Shown one piece after another: positions 7,224-14,620 of a stretch of DNA of 16,253 nt. Each line of letters starts with the position of its first letter. Within the stretch, counting starts at the first letter, position 1. The DNA comes from Clostridia bacterium. GTDB taxonomy: Bacteria; Bacillota; Clostridia; UBA1381. The DNA is taken from assembly GCA_017521775.1 (NCBI GenBank), contig JAFXBO010000018.1:1-16253 (forward strand), in the 5' to 3' direction. The position numbers and the translations under genes were made by a program. A model generated the notes under the pieces. It was not told where the DNA came from and ran no database searches. It was given only the letters and a program-made list of their open reading frames with translations.

Positions 7224-8708
7224 ATGGGAAAAACATATAAGTTTTTAGCATTTGACTTTGGTGCATCAAGTGGAAGAGCAATGCTTGCCACATTTGACGG
7301 AGAGAAAATTAAATTAGAAGAAAAGCACCGTTTTGCAAACGACCCTGTAACAATGAATGGCGGATTTTATTGGGATGTTATGAGATTGTTCCACGAAATC
7401 AAGCAGGGAATCTTGGCTTGTGCAAATTCAGGGGACAGGGATATTGATTGTATTGGTATTGATACATGGGGAGTTGACTATGGCTTGCTTGATAAGAACG
7501 ACAAGCTTCTTTCAAACCCATATCACTACAGAGATACAAGAACAGACGGAATGTATGATGAAGCATTTAAGAGAGTTCCAAAAGAAGAAATTTTTAATTC
7601 AACAGGTATAGCTTTTAACTGGTTTAATACACTTTTCCAGATGCTTTCAGCAAAGCTTTCAGGAGATGTTGCATTGGAAAATGCAAAAACACTTTTGTTT
7701 ATGCCTGATTTATTGAATTTCCTTTTGACAGGTGAAAAGAGATGTGAATACACAATCGCATCAACATCTCAAATGTTTGATTCAAGAACACATACCTGGG
7801 CAACAGACCTACTAAAAAAGCTTGATTTGCCTACAGATATATTTGCTAAAATGGTATATCCTGGTGAACAGGTTGGTGTGTTACTACCTGAAATCGCAGA
7901 GGAATTAGGAGTTTCTCAAATTCCTGTAATTGCAGTTGCATCTCACGATACTGGCTCAGCTGTTGCATCTGTTCCTGTAGTTGATAATGAAGATTTTATC
8001 TATATATCAAGTGGAACCTGGTCTTTGATGGGTGTTGAGTTGAAAGAGCCTAATGTAACTAAAGATGCTTTAAAATATAATTTCACAAATGAGGGTGGAG
8101 TCAACAAGACCATAAGATTTTTGAAAAACATTATGGGCTTATGGTTAATTCAGGAGTCAAAAAGACAATGGAAGAGAGAGGGAGAAGAGCTTACATTTGA
8201 TGAGCTTGAGCAACAGGCAAATGCAGCAAAACCATTTGAAAGCTTTATCGACCCTGATTATCCTGCATTCCAGACACCTGGTAATATGCCAAGAAGAATA
8301 AGAGAATATTGTGAAAAAACAGGACAAAAAGTTCCTGAAACTAAGGGTGAAGTAATAAGATGTATTGCTCAGAGCTTGGCATTTAAATACCGTCAGACAG
8401 TTGAAGGTATGGAGGATGTAACAGGCAATAAGTATTCTGTTGTCAACATTGTTGGTGGTGGAATTAAGGATAAAATGATTTGTCAGTTTACTGCCAATGC
8501 AACAAAGAGAACTGTTTTAGCAGGTCCTGTTGAGGCTACAAGTATCGGTAACGTTATTGTTCAGGGAATTGGTGTCGGAGCAATAAAAGATATAGAAGAG
8601 GGCAGAAAAATTGTCAGAAAATCTTTTGACATTGCAACATATGAACCACAAAACTCAGATGAGTGGGATAAGGCATATGAAGCATGGAAGAAGATTGTGC
8701 TTGGTTAA
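7224..8708 (+). CDS. rhaB: L-rhamnulokinase (FGGY carbohydrate kinase)
   Basis: A 494-aa FGGY-family kinase. The N-terminal DFGASSGR phosphate motif (residues 11-18), GIDTWGVDYG (about 78-87), HDTGSAVASVP with the probable catalytic Asp, SSGTWSLMG and a C-terminal NIVGGGIKDK with GPVEATSIGN together match rhamnulokinase more closely than xylulokinase or glycerol kinase. The expected reaction is ATP-dependent phosphorylation of L-rhamnulose to L-rhamnulose 1-phosphate in rhamnose catabolism. The RBS AAGGAG (7208-7213) overlaps the mscL stop region. No rhaA, rhaD, rhaM or rhamnose regulator is present in the window, so either the rest of the pathway is elsewhere or the kinase acts on a related ketose. 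Confidence 0.9.
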   Translation: MGKTYKFLAFDFGASSGRAMLATFDGEKIKLEEKHRFANDPVTMNGGFYWDVMRLFHEIKQGILACANSGDRDIDCIGIDTWGVDYGLLDKNDKLLSNPYHYRDTRTDGMYDEAFKRVPKEEIFNSTGIAFNWFNTLFQMLSAKLSGDVALENAKTLLFMPDLLNFLLTGEKRCEYTIASTSQMFDSRTHTWATDLLKKLDLPTDIFAKMVYPGEQVGVLLPEIAEELGVSQIPVIAVASHDTGSAVASVPVVDNEDFIYISSGTWSLMGVELKEPNVTKDALKYNFTNEGGVNKTIRFLKNIMGLWLIQESKRQWKREGEELTFDELEQQANAAKPFESFIDPDYPAFQTPGNMPRRIREYCEKTGQKVPETKGEVIRCIAQSLAFKYRQTVEGMEDVTGNKYSVVNIVGGGIKDKMICQFTANATKRTVLAGPVEATSIGNVIVQGIGVGAIKDIEEGRKIVRKSFDIATYEPQNSDEWDKAYEAWKKIVLG

Positions 8709-8709
8709 A

Positions 8710-9699
8710 ATGAAGAGATTAATATGCTTTGTGCTTATATTTATGATGTCATATGTATCTTGTTTTGCACAGGATATCGATATCAAAGCATATAAAGAAA
8801 AGGACACCAATAAACTCATAGAACTAAAGATAAATGAGCCGGACCAGATGGCTGTTGCTGTTATATATACATCCGATAACAGAATTTATAATTCTCAGAT
8901 AGTAAATATAAAGGATAAAAAAGCAGAGCTTAGGCTAATGTGTCCTGACACTGAATTTGTTTTAAAGCTATATACTGATTTAGGGACAGATAAATCATAT
9001 TCTGTTCCATCTGACAAAATCGAATATTATGAAAAAGAATTTGTCCCTGTATATGGAAATACTGCCGCAGCAATTGGTGCTTTTGCAGTTGTCAAGGATG
9101 TTTGCGAGGAATTAAATGTATCAAATGAGGCAGTTGCATCATTGACAGTTCTATATAGAGGTGAAGAATGCAAGGTTGAGTTCGACATTGATTATTTGCT
9201 TTCTTATCAGGAAAGTGAGGAAAGCATTTCAGTTCTTGACCTTGAGGCAGGGGATATCATAAGGCTTAAAGCAACTCTTTCAGGAAAGCTTGTTGGTGCA
9301 GAGTTTATTTTTAAAGCACCAAAAACTGATGTGGTTTTGGATGAAGAGGAAGCATCAAGACTATATACAACAATAACTGATAAAAAGAATATGAATGTAT
9401 TCGGAGTTGTTGCAGATGTTTATGATGACACTCTTGTGTTATATAACCAAGGTGGGCTTGAGCGTGATGCATTGTATCTTGATATTGATCCAAATACAGT
9501 CGTGTATGGTTTTGATGCAAGCTTAAGAAAGGATAATGTGAAGATATTATCGGCTAAAAAAATTCCGAAGTCTGAGATATTTTCAAAGGATGAGGATGAT
9601 AACATAACAAACTGGGAGGAAAAAAGAGACAGAGTGTATGCATATGTAAGAGTATATGATGGCATTGTGTGTGATGTTATGTTATATGAAAATTATTAA
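8710..9699 (+). CDS. Secreted protein of unknown function
   Basis: A 329-aa protein that I do not recognise. It starts with a short basic end and hydrophobic stretch (MKRLICFVLIFMMSYVSC, residues 1-18) and a probable signal peptidase I site after CFA (residue 20). The Cys at 18 is not in a good lipobox. The mature part looks beta-rich and acidic. The last 110 residues (FGVVADVYDDTLVLYN, later YVRVYDGIVCDVMLYE) resemble beta domains that I recall from SLH-linked envelope proteins of Clostridia, a weak comparison. The start at 8710 lies 1 nt after the rhaB stop and has only a weak Shine-Dalgarno within rhaB, which suggests coupled translation. Longer in-frame starts (8611 onward) overlap rhaB and would bury the signal peptide. 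It is the last gene before the terminator. Confidence 0.8.
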   Translation: MKRLICFVLIFMMSYVSCFAQDIDIKAYKEKDTNKLIELKINEPDQMAVAVIYTSDNRIYNSQIVNIKDKKAELRLMCPDTEFVLKLYTDLGTDKSYSVPSDKIEYYEKEFVPVYGNTAAAIGAFAVVKDVCEELNVSNEAVASLTVLYRGEECKVEFDIDYLLSYQESEESISVLDLEAGDIIRLKATLSGKLVGAEFIFKAPKTDVVLDEEEASRLYTTITDKKNMNVFGVVADVYDDTLVLYNQGGLERDALYLDIDPNTVVYGFDASLRKDNVKILSAKKIPKSEIFSKDEDDNITNWEEKRDRVYAYVRVYDGIVCDVMLYENY

Positions 9700-9700
9700 A

Positions 9701-9730
9701 ATAAAAGCAGGCAAAATTGCCTGCTTTTAT
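9701..9730. terminator. Bidirectional terminator between the glyS operon and spoIIID
   Basis: A perfect 14-bp stem (9701-9714 with 9717-9730) has GCAGGC/GCCTGC at its core and A/T arms that give a T-run on either strand. It lies 2 nt after the stop of the plus-strand secreted-protein gene and overlaps the minus-strand stop codon of spoIIID, so it can end both convergent transcripts. Confidence 0.9.
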
Positions 9731-9987
9731 GTATTTGTGCGTAGTTTTTTATATTTTTCTTTTGTGGCAATTCCGCCTCTTATATGTCTTTCTGACTTGT
9801 TTACATTCAGTATATCGGAAACATTTTTGGAAAGTTCGCTGTTTAATTTTTGCAGTCTTTCGGTAACATCCTTGTGAACTGTTGACTTGGAAATATGAAA
9901 TTCCTTTGCAGCAGCACGAACTGTGGAATTGTTATCTATAATGTAGTTGGCAAGCTCAATTACTCTGTGCTCAATATAATCCTTCAT
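9727..9987 (-). CDS. spoIIID: Sporulation transcriptional regulator SpoIIID
   Basis: An 86-aa helix-turn-helix DNA-binding protein closely resembling SpoIIID throughout: MKDYIEHRVIELANYI at the N-terminus, a central HTH (VRAAAKEFHISKSTVHKDV, about 23-41) and the family C-terminal element RHIRGGIATKEKYKK. In Bacillus and Clostridium it acts in the mother cell during sporulation, where it modulates sigma-E genes and helps sigK expression. The start at 9987 has AGGTG (9993-9997) 5 nt upstream; the longer in-frame ATG at 10014 has no such site. The RBS and start codon lie inside one arm of a perfect 13-bp inverted repeat. The gene follows the FAD/Rieske gene on the same strand with no terminator seen between them. 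Confidence 0.97.
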   Translation of the reverse strand: MKDYIEHRVIELANYIIDNNSTVRAAAKEFHISKSTVHKDVTERLQKLNSELSKNVSDILNVNKSERHIRGGIATKEKYKKLRTNT

Positions 9988-10041
9988 ACAAACACCTCTT
10001 TTACATATATTCAATACTATGCAAAATAAGGTGTTTGTATG
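9985..10041 (-). repeat. 13-bp perfect inverted repeat covering the spoIIID RBS and start
   Basis: CATACAAACACCT (9985-9997) and AGGTGTTTGTATG (10029-10041) are perfect reverse complements, separated by 31 bp. In minus-strand RNA starting upstream of 10041, the 3' arm contains the spoIIID Shine-Dalgarno AGGTG and the AUG, so folding would hide both. RNA starting inside the loop would lack the 5' arm and stay open. A DNA operator with two half-sites is the alternative. Confidence 0.8.
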
Positions 10042-10042
10042 C
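10014..10042 (-). promoter_or_regulatory. Candidate sigma-E/sigma-K-like promoter of spoIIID
   Basis: On the minus strand GCATACA (10036-10042) and CATAGTAT (10014-10021) are separated by 14 bp. They resemble the sigma-E pattern (-35 KMATATT, -10 CATACANT) at 5/7 and 6/8 positions. Transcription would begin near 10007, inside the loop of the inverted repeat. This is inferred from partial matches. Confidence 0.35.
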
Positions 10043-10047
10043 TCATA

Positions 10048-11352
10048 TTAATCTTTAAATGCGTCACCTGTTGCAGGATTATCAATCAGCTTTCCATTCT
10101 CGTCAAATCGGGAGCCGTGGCAAGGACAATCCCAGGAATGTTCAGCCTTATTCCATTTAAGAGCGCAACCTAAATGAGGGCATCTTTTTGTAGTTGGTGA
10201 CATAAAGTTCGTGAGAGTTTCAAAGCAGTTGGAGGCAAGCTGAGGTTTTAAGATGTTTCTTGAGGGAGAAAAAATATCGGAATATTCATTTTCTTTTCCC
10301 ATAACCATATCGCATAAAATTTTTGCAGCCACCATCGAAGAGGTAATGCCCCATTTATTAAAGCCTGTTGCAACATATAAATCAGGAGTTGTTTTAGAAT
10401 ATTGACCGATATATGGAATACTGTCAAGGCTCATACAGTCCTGAGTTGCCCATTGATAAGAGATTTTGGCATCAGGATAATGTTTCTTTTGAAAATTTAT
10501 TAATTCATTAAAAGAACCACCATTTTTTCCTGTTCTGTGACCTCCTCCTCCAAGGAGAAGATAATCTTCATAATTTCTGAATGATAATCCCTTGTCATTC
10601 TCATCAACATACATTCCATCAAAATTTTGAGCGTTTTTTAGTGCAATAACATATGAACGATGCTGATATAGCTTTAAAAAGTAACTGCCGTGTTTATTTA
10701 TAAAAGGGAAATGAGTTGTAACAATTATTTTTTTCGCGTTAATTTCTCCACTGTCAAATATAGCCTTGTCTGGCGTAATGTCGCGAATAAAGGTGTCTTC
10801 ATAAATGTTTAAGTCCTTTGAAATCTGATCAATAAATTTAAGTGGATTAAACTGTGCCTGCTTTTCAAGACGAACTGCACCTGAGGTTTTAAATGGCAGT
10901 TCAATATTTTCACAAAAATCTGCCACACCACCTATTGAGTTAATTGCCCTGACTTCGTTTTCAATTTTTTCTCTGTCCGAAATTGAGTAGGTATATGCAC
11001 TTTTTTCTTCAAAATCACAGTCAATGTTTTCGCATAGCTTAAAATAATCTCTTACTGCATCTTCATTAGCCCTTAGATATTTTTGTGCAAGCTCTTTATT
11101 AAAGCTTTTAATGAGCTTATCATAAACAAGTCCGTGTAAAGCCGTGATTTTTGCAGTTGTGTTTTTGGTTATACCTGAGGCAATTTTATTCCCCTCAACG
11201 AGAATATAATCTATCCCTGCTTTTTCTAAAAAGTATGCACAAAGAATGCCTGAAAGCCCTCCGCCAATAATCAAAACATCAGTTTTATTGTTTCCATTGA
11301 GTTTATCAAAGCTTGGCAATTCCACTTCTTCTGACCATACAGATTTCGTCAT
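10048..11352 (-). CDS. FAD-dependent oxidoreductase with C-terminal Rieske domain
   Basis: A 434-aa fusion. Residues 25-55 form a Rossmann FAD-binding unit (DVLIIGGGLSG, ending in a ribose-binding Glu53), followed by a DadA-like (DAO family) amine/amino-acid oxidase body. The C-terminal 45 residues are a Rieske [2Fe-2S] domain with CPHLGC (Cys391, His393) and CPCHGS (Cys409, His412) as cluster ligands. Cys396 and Cys411 are positioned for the stabilising disulfide seen in high-potential Rieske proteins. The arrangement resembles Bacillus YhfW, whose substrate I do not know. The start at 11352 has GGGGAGG (11361-11367) with 8-nt spacing. No signal peptide or membrane helix is visible, so it is probably cytosolic. 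spoIIID follows 60 nt downstream on the same strand. Confidence 0.93.
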   Translation of the reverse strand: MTKSVWSEEVELPSFDKLNGNNKTDVLIIGGGLSGILCAYFLEKAGIDYILVEGNKIASGITKNTTAKITALHGLVYDKLIKSFNKELAQKYLRANEDAVRDYFKLCENIDCDFEEKSAYTYSISDREKIENEVRAINSIGGVADFCENIELPFKTSGAVRLEKQAQFNPLKFIDQISKDLNIYEDTFIRDITPDKAIFDSGEINAKKIIVTTHFPFINKHGSYFLKLYQHRSYVIALKNAQNFDGMYVDENDKGLSFRNYEDYLLLGGGGHRTGKNGGSFNELINFQKKHYPDAKISYQWATQDCMSLDSIPYIGQYSKTTPDLYVATGFNKWGITSSMVAAKILCDMVMGKENEYSDIFSPSRNILKPQLASNCFETLTNFMSPTTKRCPHLGCALKWNKAEHSWDCPCHGSRFDENGKLIDNPATGDAFKD

Positions 11353-11439
11353 AAAAAATTCCTCCCCGTAAATAGTAGTATTATGGACAATAAAAACGGA
11401 AATTATTATGAACCCCTTTTTATCAGATAAATAATTATA

Positions 11440-11468
11440 TTGACTTTTTGTTTTTTCTGTGTTACACT
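11440..11468 (+). promoter_or_regulatory. Sigma-A promoter of the cobalamin-riboswitch operon
   Basis: TTGACT (11440-11445) and TACACT (11463-11468) are separated by 17 bp, about 20 bp before the start of the riboswitch aptamer. The upstream DNA to 11353 is AT-rich and holds the RBS and presumably the promoter of the divergent FAD/Rieske gene, for which I see no clear hexamers. Confidence 0.7.
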
Positions 11469-11491
11469 AAAAAAAATTAAATAAATTCACA

Positions 11492-11674
11492 CAAAGTGTT
11501 GACTATTCTGTTTGGGGATAGTTGGTGAAAAGGGAATGAGGTGCGAATCCTCTGCGATTACAGTCGCTGTATGTATCCGATGTTTTTTGTCCGTCGGTGA
11601 AAGCCGGTCATTGGGAAACTGAGAAGGCAGGGCAGGAAAATGCTAATAGGATACGAGTCAGAAGACCTGCTTTG
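11492..11674 (+). ncRNA. Cobalamin (B12) riboswitch aptamer
   Basis: The conserved cobalamin-riboswitch elements occur in order: a GGTGAAAAGGGAAT-type box (11524-11537), a hairpin GAGG/CCTC followed by GCGATTACAGTCGC (11538-11568), an internal GCCGGTCATTGGGAAACTG segment with GAAGGC (11593-11628), and the 3' signature GAGTCAGAAGACCTGC (11655-11670). CAAAG (11492-11496) can pair with CTTTG (11670-11674) as a closing helix. The outer boundaries are approximate. Family members bind adenosyl- or hydroxo/methylcobalamin and usually switch off B12 synthesis or uptake genes when B12 is abundant. It precedes the DUF4430/ECF genes. Confidence 0.95.
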
Positions 11675-11675
11675 A

Positions 11676-11710
11676 TGTTATACCGTAAGTGCTTATGCAT
11701 AGGTGTAACA
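11676..11710 (+). other. Hairpin just downstream of the B12 aptamer
   Basis: TGTTATACC (11676-11684) pairs with GGTGTAACA (11702-11710) as a 9-bp stem with one G-U pair and a 17-nt loop. Its place right after the aptamer fits the regulatory hairpin (P13) whose loop forms the kissing interaction in cobalamin riboswitches. That assignment is inference. Confidence 0.4.
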
Positions 11711-11720
11711 GTTTCAGCTT

Positions 11721-11741
11721 GACTCTTTTCAGAGTCTTTTT
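11721..11741 (+). terminator. First terminator-like hairpin in the B12 leader
   Basis: GACTCT (11721-11726) and AGAGTC (11731-11736) form a 6-bp stem with a TTTC loop followed by five T. It is short and possibly weak. The distal hairpin at 11770-11793 is the stronger terminator candidate. Confidence 0.5.
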
Positions 11742-11768
11742 GGGGTGTGAAATTCACAGGAAAACTCT

Positions 11769-11809
11769 GCTGTGGTAATGAAAATTGCCGCAGTTTTTTT
11801 GTTTTTTTT
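11769..11809 (+). terminator. Main terminator of the B12 riboswitch platform
   Basis: CTGTGGTAAT (11770-11779) and ATTGCCGCAG (11784-11793) form a continuous 10-bp stem with two G-U pairs and a GAAA tetraloop, followed by seven T, a G and eight T. It ends 25 nt before the start codon of the downstream gene, so termination here would shut off the whole operon. TTCACAG (11753-11759) can compete for its left arm. Confidence 0.88.
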
Positions 11810-11834
11810 GCGGCACAAAATGGAGGGATTACAA

Positions 11835-13904
11835 ATGAAAACAAAAAGAATTTTATCACTATTTATTATCATCTCTATGATGATGAGCTTATGCGGTTTT
11901 TCTGTACAAGGTGAGGAAAATCCGCAGATTTCAATAATTCACAACATTGCCGAAAAGTACACCACTGAGGCAATATTAAGTGATGAAAACATTTATTGGT
12001 TTTTAGCAGACCTTGCGGAATATGCCAAGCTATATCCTGATAGTGAGCATATTATGAGTGAGGAGCTAAAGCAAGCTGCTCTTGACAAAGTTATTGAATT
12101 TGCTGACAATGCAACAGCACCGGGAGATTTGGCAAAAGCAATTATTGCAATGCGTTCTCTTGGCTATGATGCAAGAAAAGTAACAACAAAAGAGTTGCAG
12201 GAAATTGATGTTGTTGCAAAGCTTACAGCGCTTGTAGATGCACAATCAACAGATGTGACAAATCCTTACACACTTTCATATGTAATAATTGCTTTGCAGC
12301 AGGGAGCAGAATATGCAACTGAAACACAAATGAACTGGCTTTTAGAACAGGCAATTACAACAAAAGATGCATGGCAGGATACAATGTGGGGACCTGACGG
12401 TGCAGCTCCGATGGTGTTGGCACTTCGTCCTTATTACGATACAAATGATGATATTAAAACACTTGTAGATGAAACCATTGATATTATTAAAAATTGTCAG
12501 ACTGACACAGGAATGATGACAGACAGCGTTTGTTCTACAGGAGTTTCAATGATGGCTCTTGGGGCGATGGGAATTGACTGTGAAACGATTGTGAAAAACG
12601 AAAAAAGCCTTATTGACGGAATGATGACATATGCAACCCAAGGTCTTGATGGATTTAATCAGTGGGGTTATTCATTCGATACAGAACAGGGCTTCAGGGG
12701 TCTTCTTGCATGGCAGTTATCAAAAAAAGGTGAAGTGATTTTTGATTTCTCCTCATATCCGATGAATGAGGCAAAGGCAACAGCTGATTTGCCGGAACTT
12801 CCAACAGAACCTACACCAGAGCCAACACCTGGTTATCCGTCTAACGAAACAACTGAAACAATATCAATTAAAATTAAAGTTATGATGCATAATGAAGAAG
12901 AGTGTAACAATTCTTATACATACAAAAACAATTCCGATGAGTACACTGCGCTTGTTAATCAGACAGTTATTGCAGAAATAGGAACAAGTGTATATGATGT
13001 TTTGGTTGAAGCCCTTACACTAAGCAGAATTAATTATGTTGAGGGAAGCAGAGGATATATAGTCTCAATTGACGGAGTGGATGAATTTGAACACGGAGAC
13101 AAATCAGGCTGGATGTTTATGGTAAATGGAGAGCATATAAATACAGGTAGTGGTTCAACATTGCTTACTGAAGATTCAACAGTCACATGGTTTTACACTG
13201 ATAATTACGAAAAGGAAAAGGGTTCTGAAAGCTTTTCCACTTCGCTTGGCGGTAAGCCGACAGTAGTAGTGAAAAAAGAAGAAGAGGAAGAAGTTAAAGA
13301 AGAGGAAAAGAACGAAGAAGAAATTGTAAAGCCTGAAAAGATAGAATTTACTGAAAACACTTATTCGGATGTCAAAAAGGATGATTGGCATTATGAAGCA
13401 GTAAAATATGCGTTTGAAAACAATCTTATGCAAGGAACAGAAAACGGATTTGAGCCTGATGAAAAAATGACAAGAGCAATGCTTGTGACTGTTCTTTATA
13501 GACTTGAAAGCCCTGTCGAGAAATCTCAGTTTTCTGATTTTTTAGACATCGAAGAAGGTGCATGGTATGAAGACAGCGTTTTATGGGCGGCAGAAAAGAA
13601 AATTGTGACAGGTGTGAGTGATACCGAATTTGCACCGAATCAAGAACTTAGCCGTGAGCAGATGGCAGTTATTCTTTATCGTTATGCAAAATCAATAGGG
13701 ATTAACACAGAGAATACCTCAAATCTTAATGAATATAAAGACCAGGAAGAAATCAGCGATTGGGCGCTTGATGCATTTGTCTGGGCAAATTCTGTTAACT
13801 TGATAAATGGTATTGGAGAAAATGAACTGTCGCCGAAAGCAAGTGCAACAAGAGCGCAGATTGCAACAATTCTGATGCGATTTTGTGAGATGATTTCCAA
13901 ATAA
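11835..13904 (+). CDS. SLH-anchored transcobalamin-like surface protein
   Basis: A 689-aa modular surface protein. Residues 1-26 are a signal peptide without a proper lipobox. Residues about 30-310 are helical repeats resembling the prenyltransferase/terpenoid-cyclase alpha/alpha toroid (GPDGAAPMVLAL, STGVSMMALGAMG, QWGYSFDTEQGFRGLLAW). A Pro/Thr linker (319-335) leads to a DUF4430/transcobalamin-C-like beta domain (about 341-457, with SGWMFMVNGEH and STVTWFYT). An acidic Glu/Lys linker (478-505) precedes three SLH repeats (about 507-555, 566-618, 634-684; TRAM, SREQ and TRAQ motifs) that should bind secondary cell-wall polymer. The toroid plus beta domain is the layout of intrinsic factor and transcobalamin, which clamp B12 between the two. 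The start at 11835 has GGAGGG (11822-11827) 7 nt upstream. The B12 riboswitch and ECF genes support a cobamide receptor role, which is inferred. Confidence 0.88.
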   Translation: MKTKRILSLFIIISMMMSLCGFSVQGEENPQISIIHNIAEKYTTEAILSDENIYWFLADLAEYAKLYPDSEHIMSEELKQAALDKVIEFADNATAPGDLAKAIIAMRSLGYDARKVTTKELQEIDVVAKLTALVDAQSTDVTNPYTLSYVIIALQQGAEYATETQMNWLLEQAITTKDAWQDTMWGPDGAAPMVLALRPYYDTNDDIKTLVDETIDIIKNCQTDTGMMTDSVCSTGVSMMALGAMGIDCETIVKNEKSLIDGMMTYATQGLDGFNQWGYSFDTEQGFRGLLAWQLSKKGEVIFDFSSYPMNEAKATADLPELPTEPTPEPTPGYPSNETTETISIKIKVMMHNEEECNNSYTYKNNSDEYTALVNQTVIAEIGTSVYDVLVEALTLSRINYVEGSRGYIVSIDGVDEFEHGDKSGWMFMVNGEHINTGSGSTLLTEDSTVTWFYTDNYEKEKGSESFSTSLGGKPTVVVKKEEEEEVKEEEKNEEEIVKPEKIEFTENTYSDVKKDDWHYEAVKYAFENNLMQGTENGFEPDEKMTRAMLVTVLYRLESPVEKSQFSDFLDIEEGAWYEDSVLWAAEKKIVTGVSDTEFAPNQELSREQMAVILYRYAKSIGINTENTSNLNEYKDQEEISDWALDAFVWANSVNLINGIGENELSPKASATRAQIATILMRFCEMISK

Positions 13905-13921
13905 AAAGGACAAAAGGTATT

Positions 13922-14620
13922 ATGAAGAATAGAACAAAAATTATTGTAGGAATTATAATTGCAATTTCTCTTATAGCCGCATTTTTTGCGAATAGCGAAG
14001 TGCCTCAAAATCAAAGTTTTGATGAGGTGCAGATTGAAGAAACTGTAAAAGAACCTGAATTGATAACAGAAGACATTGAAGAACCGTCAAAAGAAACTCC
14101 TGCTCTTGAACAAAAAGAGCAGGAGAAACCAAAGAAAACGGAAGAAGCAGCGAAACAAAAAGAGGCAGAGCCTGTTATTGAAGAAATATTAGAGCCTGAG
14201 AAAAAAGACGAATTAACTTGCACAATGTCGGTAAGATGTGATACAATTATTAAGAATATTGCATTGCTTGATGTGGAAAAAAGAGAGTTGCTGCCGCCAA
14301 ATGGTGTAATTTATCCTGAACAAACGAGAGTACTTTTTGAGGGTGAAAGCGTATTTGACCTTTTATTGAGGGAAACTAAGAAAAATAATATACATATGGA
14401 ATTTGTAAAAACACCTGTTTATAATTCGGCGTATGTTGAGGGAATTGGTAATTTTTATGAATTTGATTGTGGCGACCTTTCTGGTTGGATGTGCAAAGTT
14501 AACGGACAATTTTTAAAATGCGGTCCCTCAGATTATATTTTAAAGGATAAAGACAAAGTTGAATGGGTTTATACCTGTGACCTTGGTAAAGATGTGGGAG
14601 AACAATATGCAAAAGAATGA
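13922..14620 (+). CDS. Membrane-anchored DUF4430 protein
   Basis: A 232-aa protein with an N-terminal uncleaved-looking membrane helix (IIVGIIIAISLIAAFFA, residues 7-23), a long charged Glu/Lys/Pro stalk (about 30-96) and a single DUF4430/transcobalamin-C-like domain (about 98-220) containing GESVFDLLL, GDLSGWMCKVNGQ and DKVEWVYTCD. The domain is related to that of the preceding gene; SGWM, VNG and the closing W-Y-T strand are shared. It carries six cysteines (100, 106, 183, 191, 200, 219) where its partner's domain has one, so disulfides or another stabilising role are possible. It begins 17 nt after the preceding stop, and its end overlaps the T-component gene by 14 nt. I infer an envelope-facing protein that accepts ligand from the SLH receptor and presents it to the ECF importer. 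Confidence 0.85.
   Translation: MKNRTKIIVGIIIAISLIAAFFANSEVPQNQSFDEVQIEETVKEPELITEDIEEPSKETPALEQKEQEKPKKTEEAAKQKEAEPVIEEILEPEKKDELTCTMSVRCDTIIKNIALLDVEKRELLPPNGVIYPEQTRVLFEGESVFDLLLRETKKNNIHMEFVKTPVYNSAYVEGIGNFYEFDCGDLSGWMCKVNGQFLKCGPSDYILKDKDKVEWVYTCDLGKDVGEQYAKE

Noticed and set aside
11608..11859. 83-aa minus-strand reading frame across the B12 leader
   Set aside because: It is explained by the antisense of the riboswitch and terminator, with Phe-rich composition and no homology I can recognise.
11835..11900. Lipoprotein signal in the SLH-anchored protein (MMSLCG)
   Set aside because: The residue before Cys is Leu, not Gly/Ala/Ser, so the lipobox is not met; the SLH repeats already provide anchoring.
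13176..14014. Minus-strand reading frames opposite the SLH region
   Set aside because: They mirror the Glu/Lys-rich linker (Phe/Leu-rich on the other strand) and the SLH codons, lack RBS sites and overlap each other.
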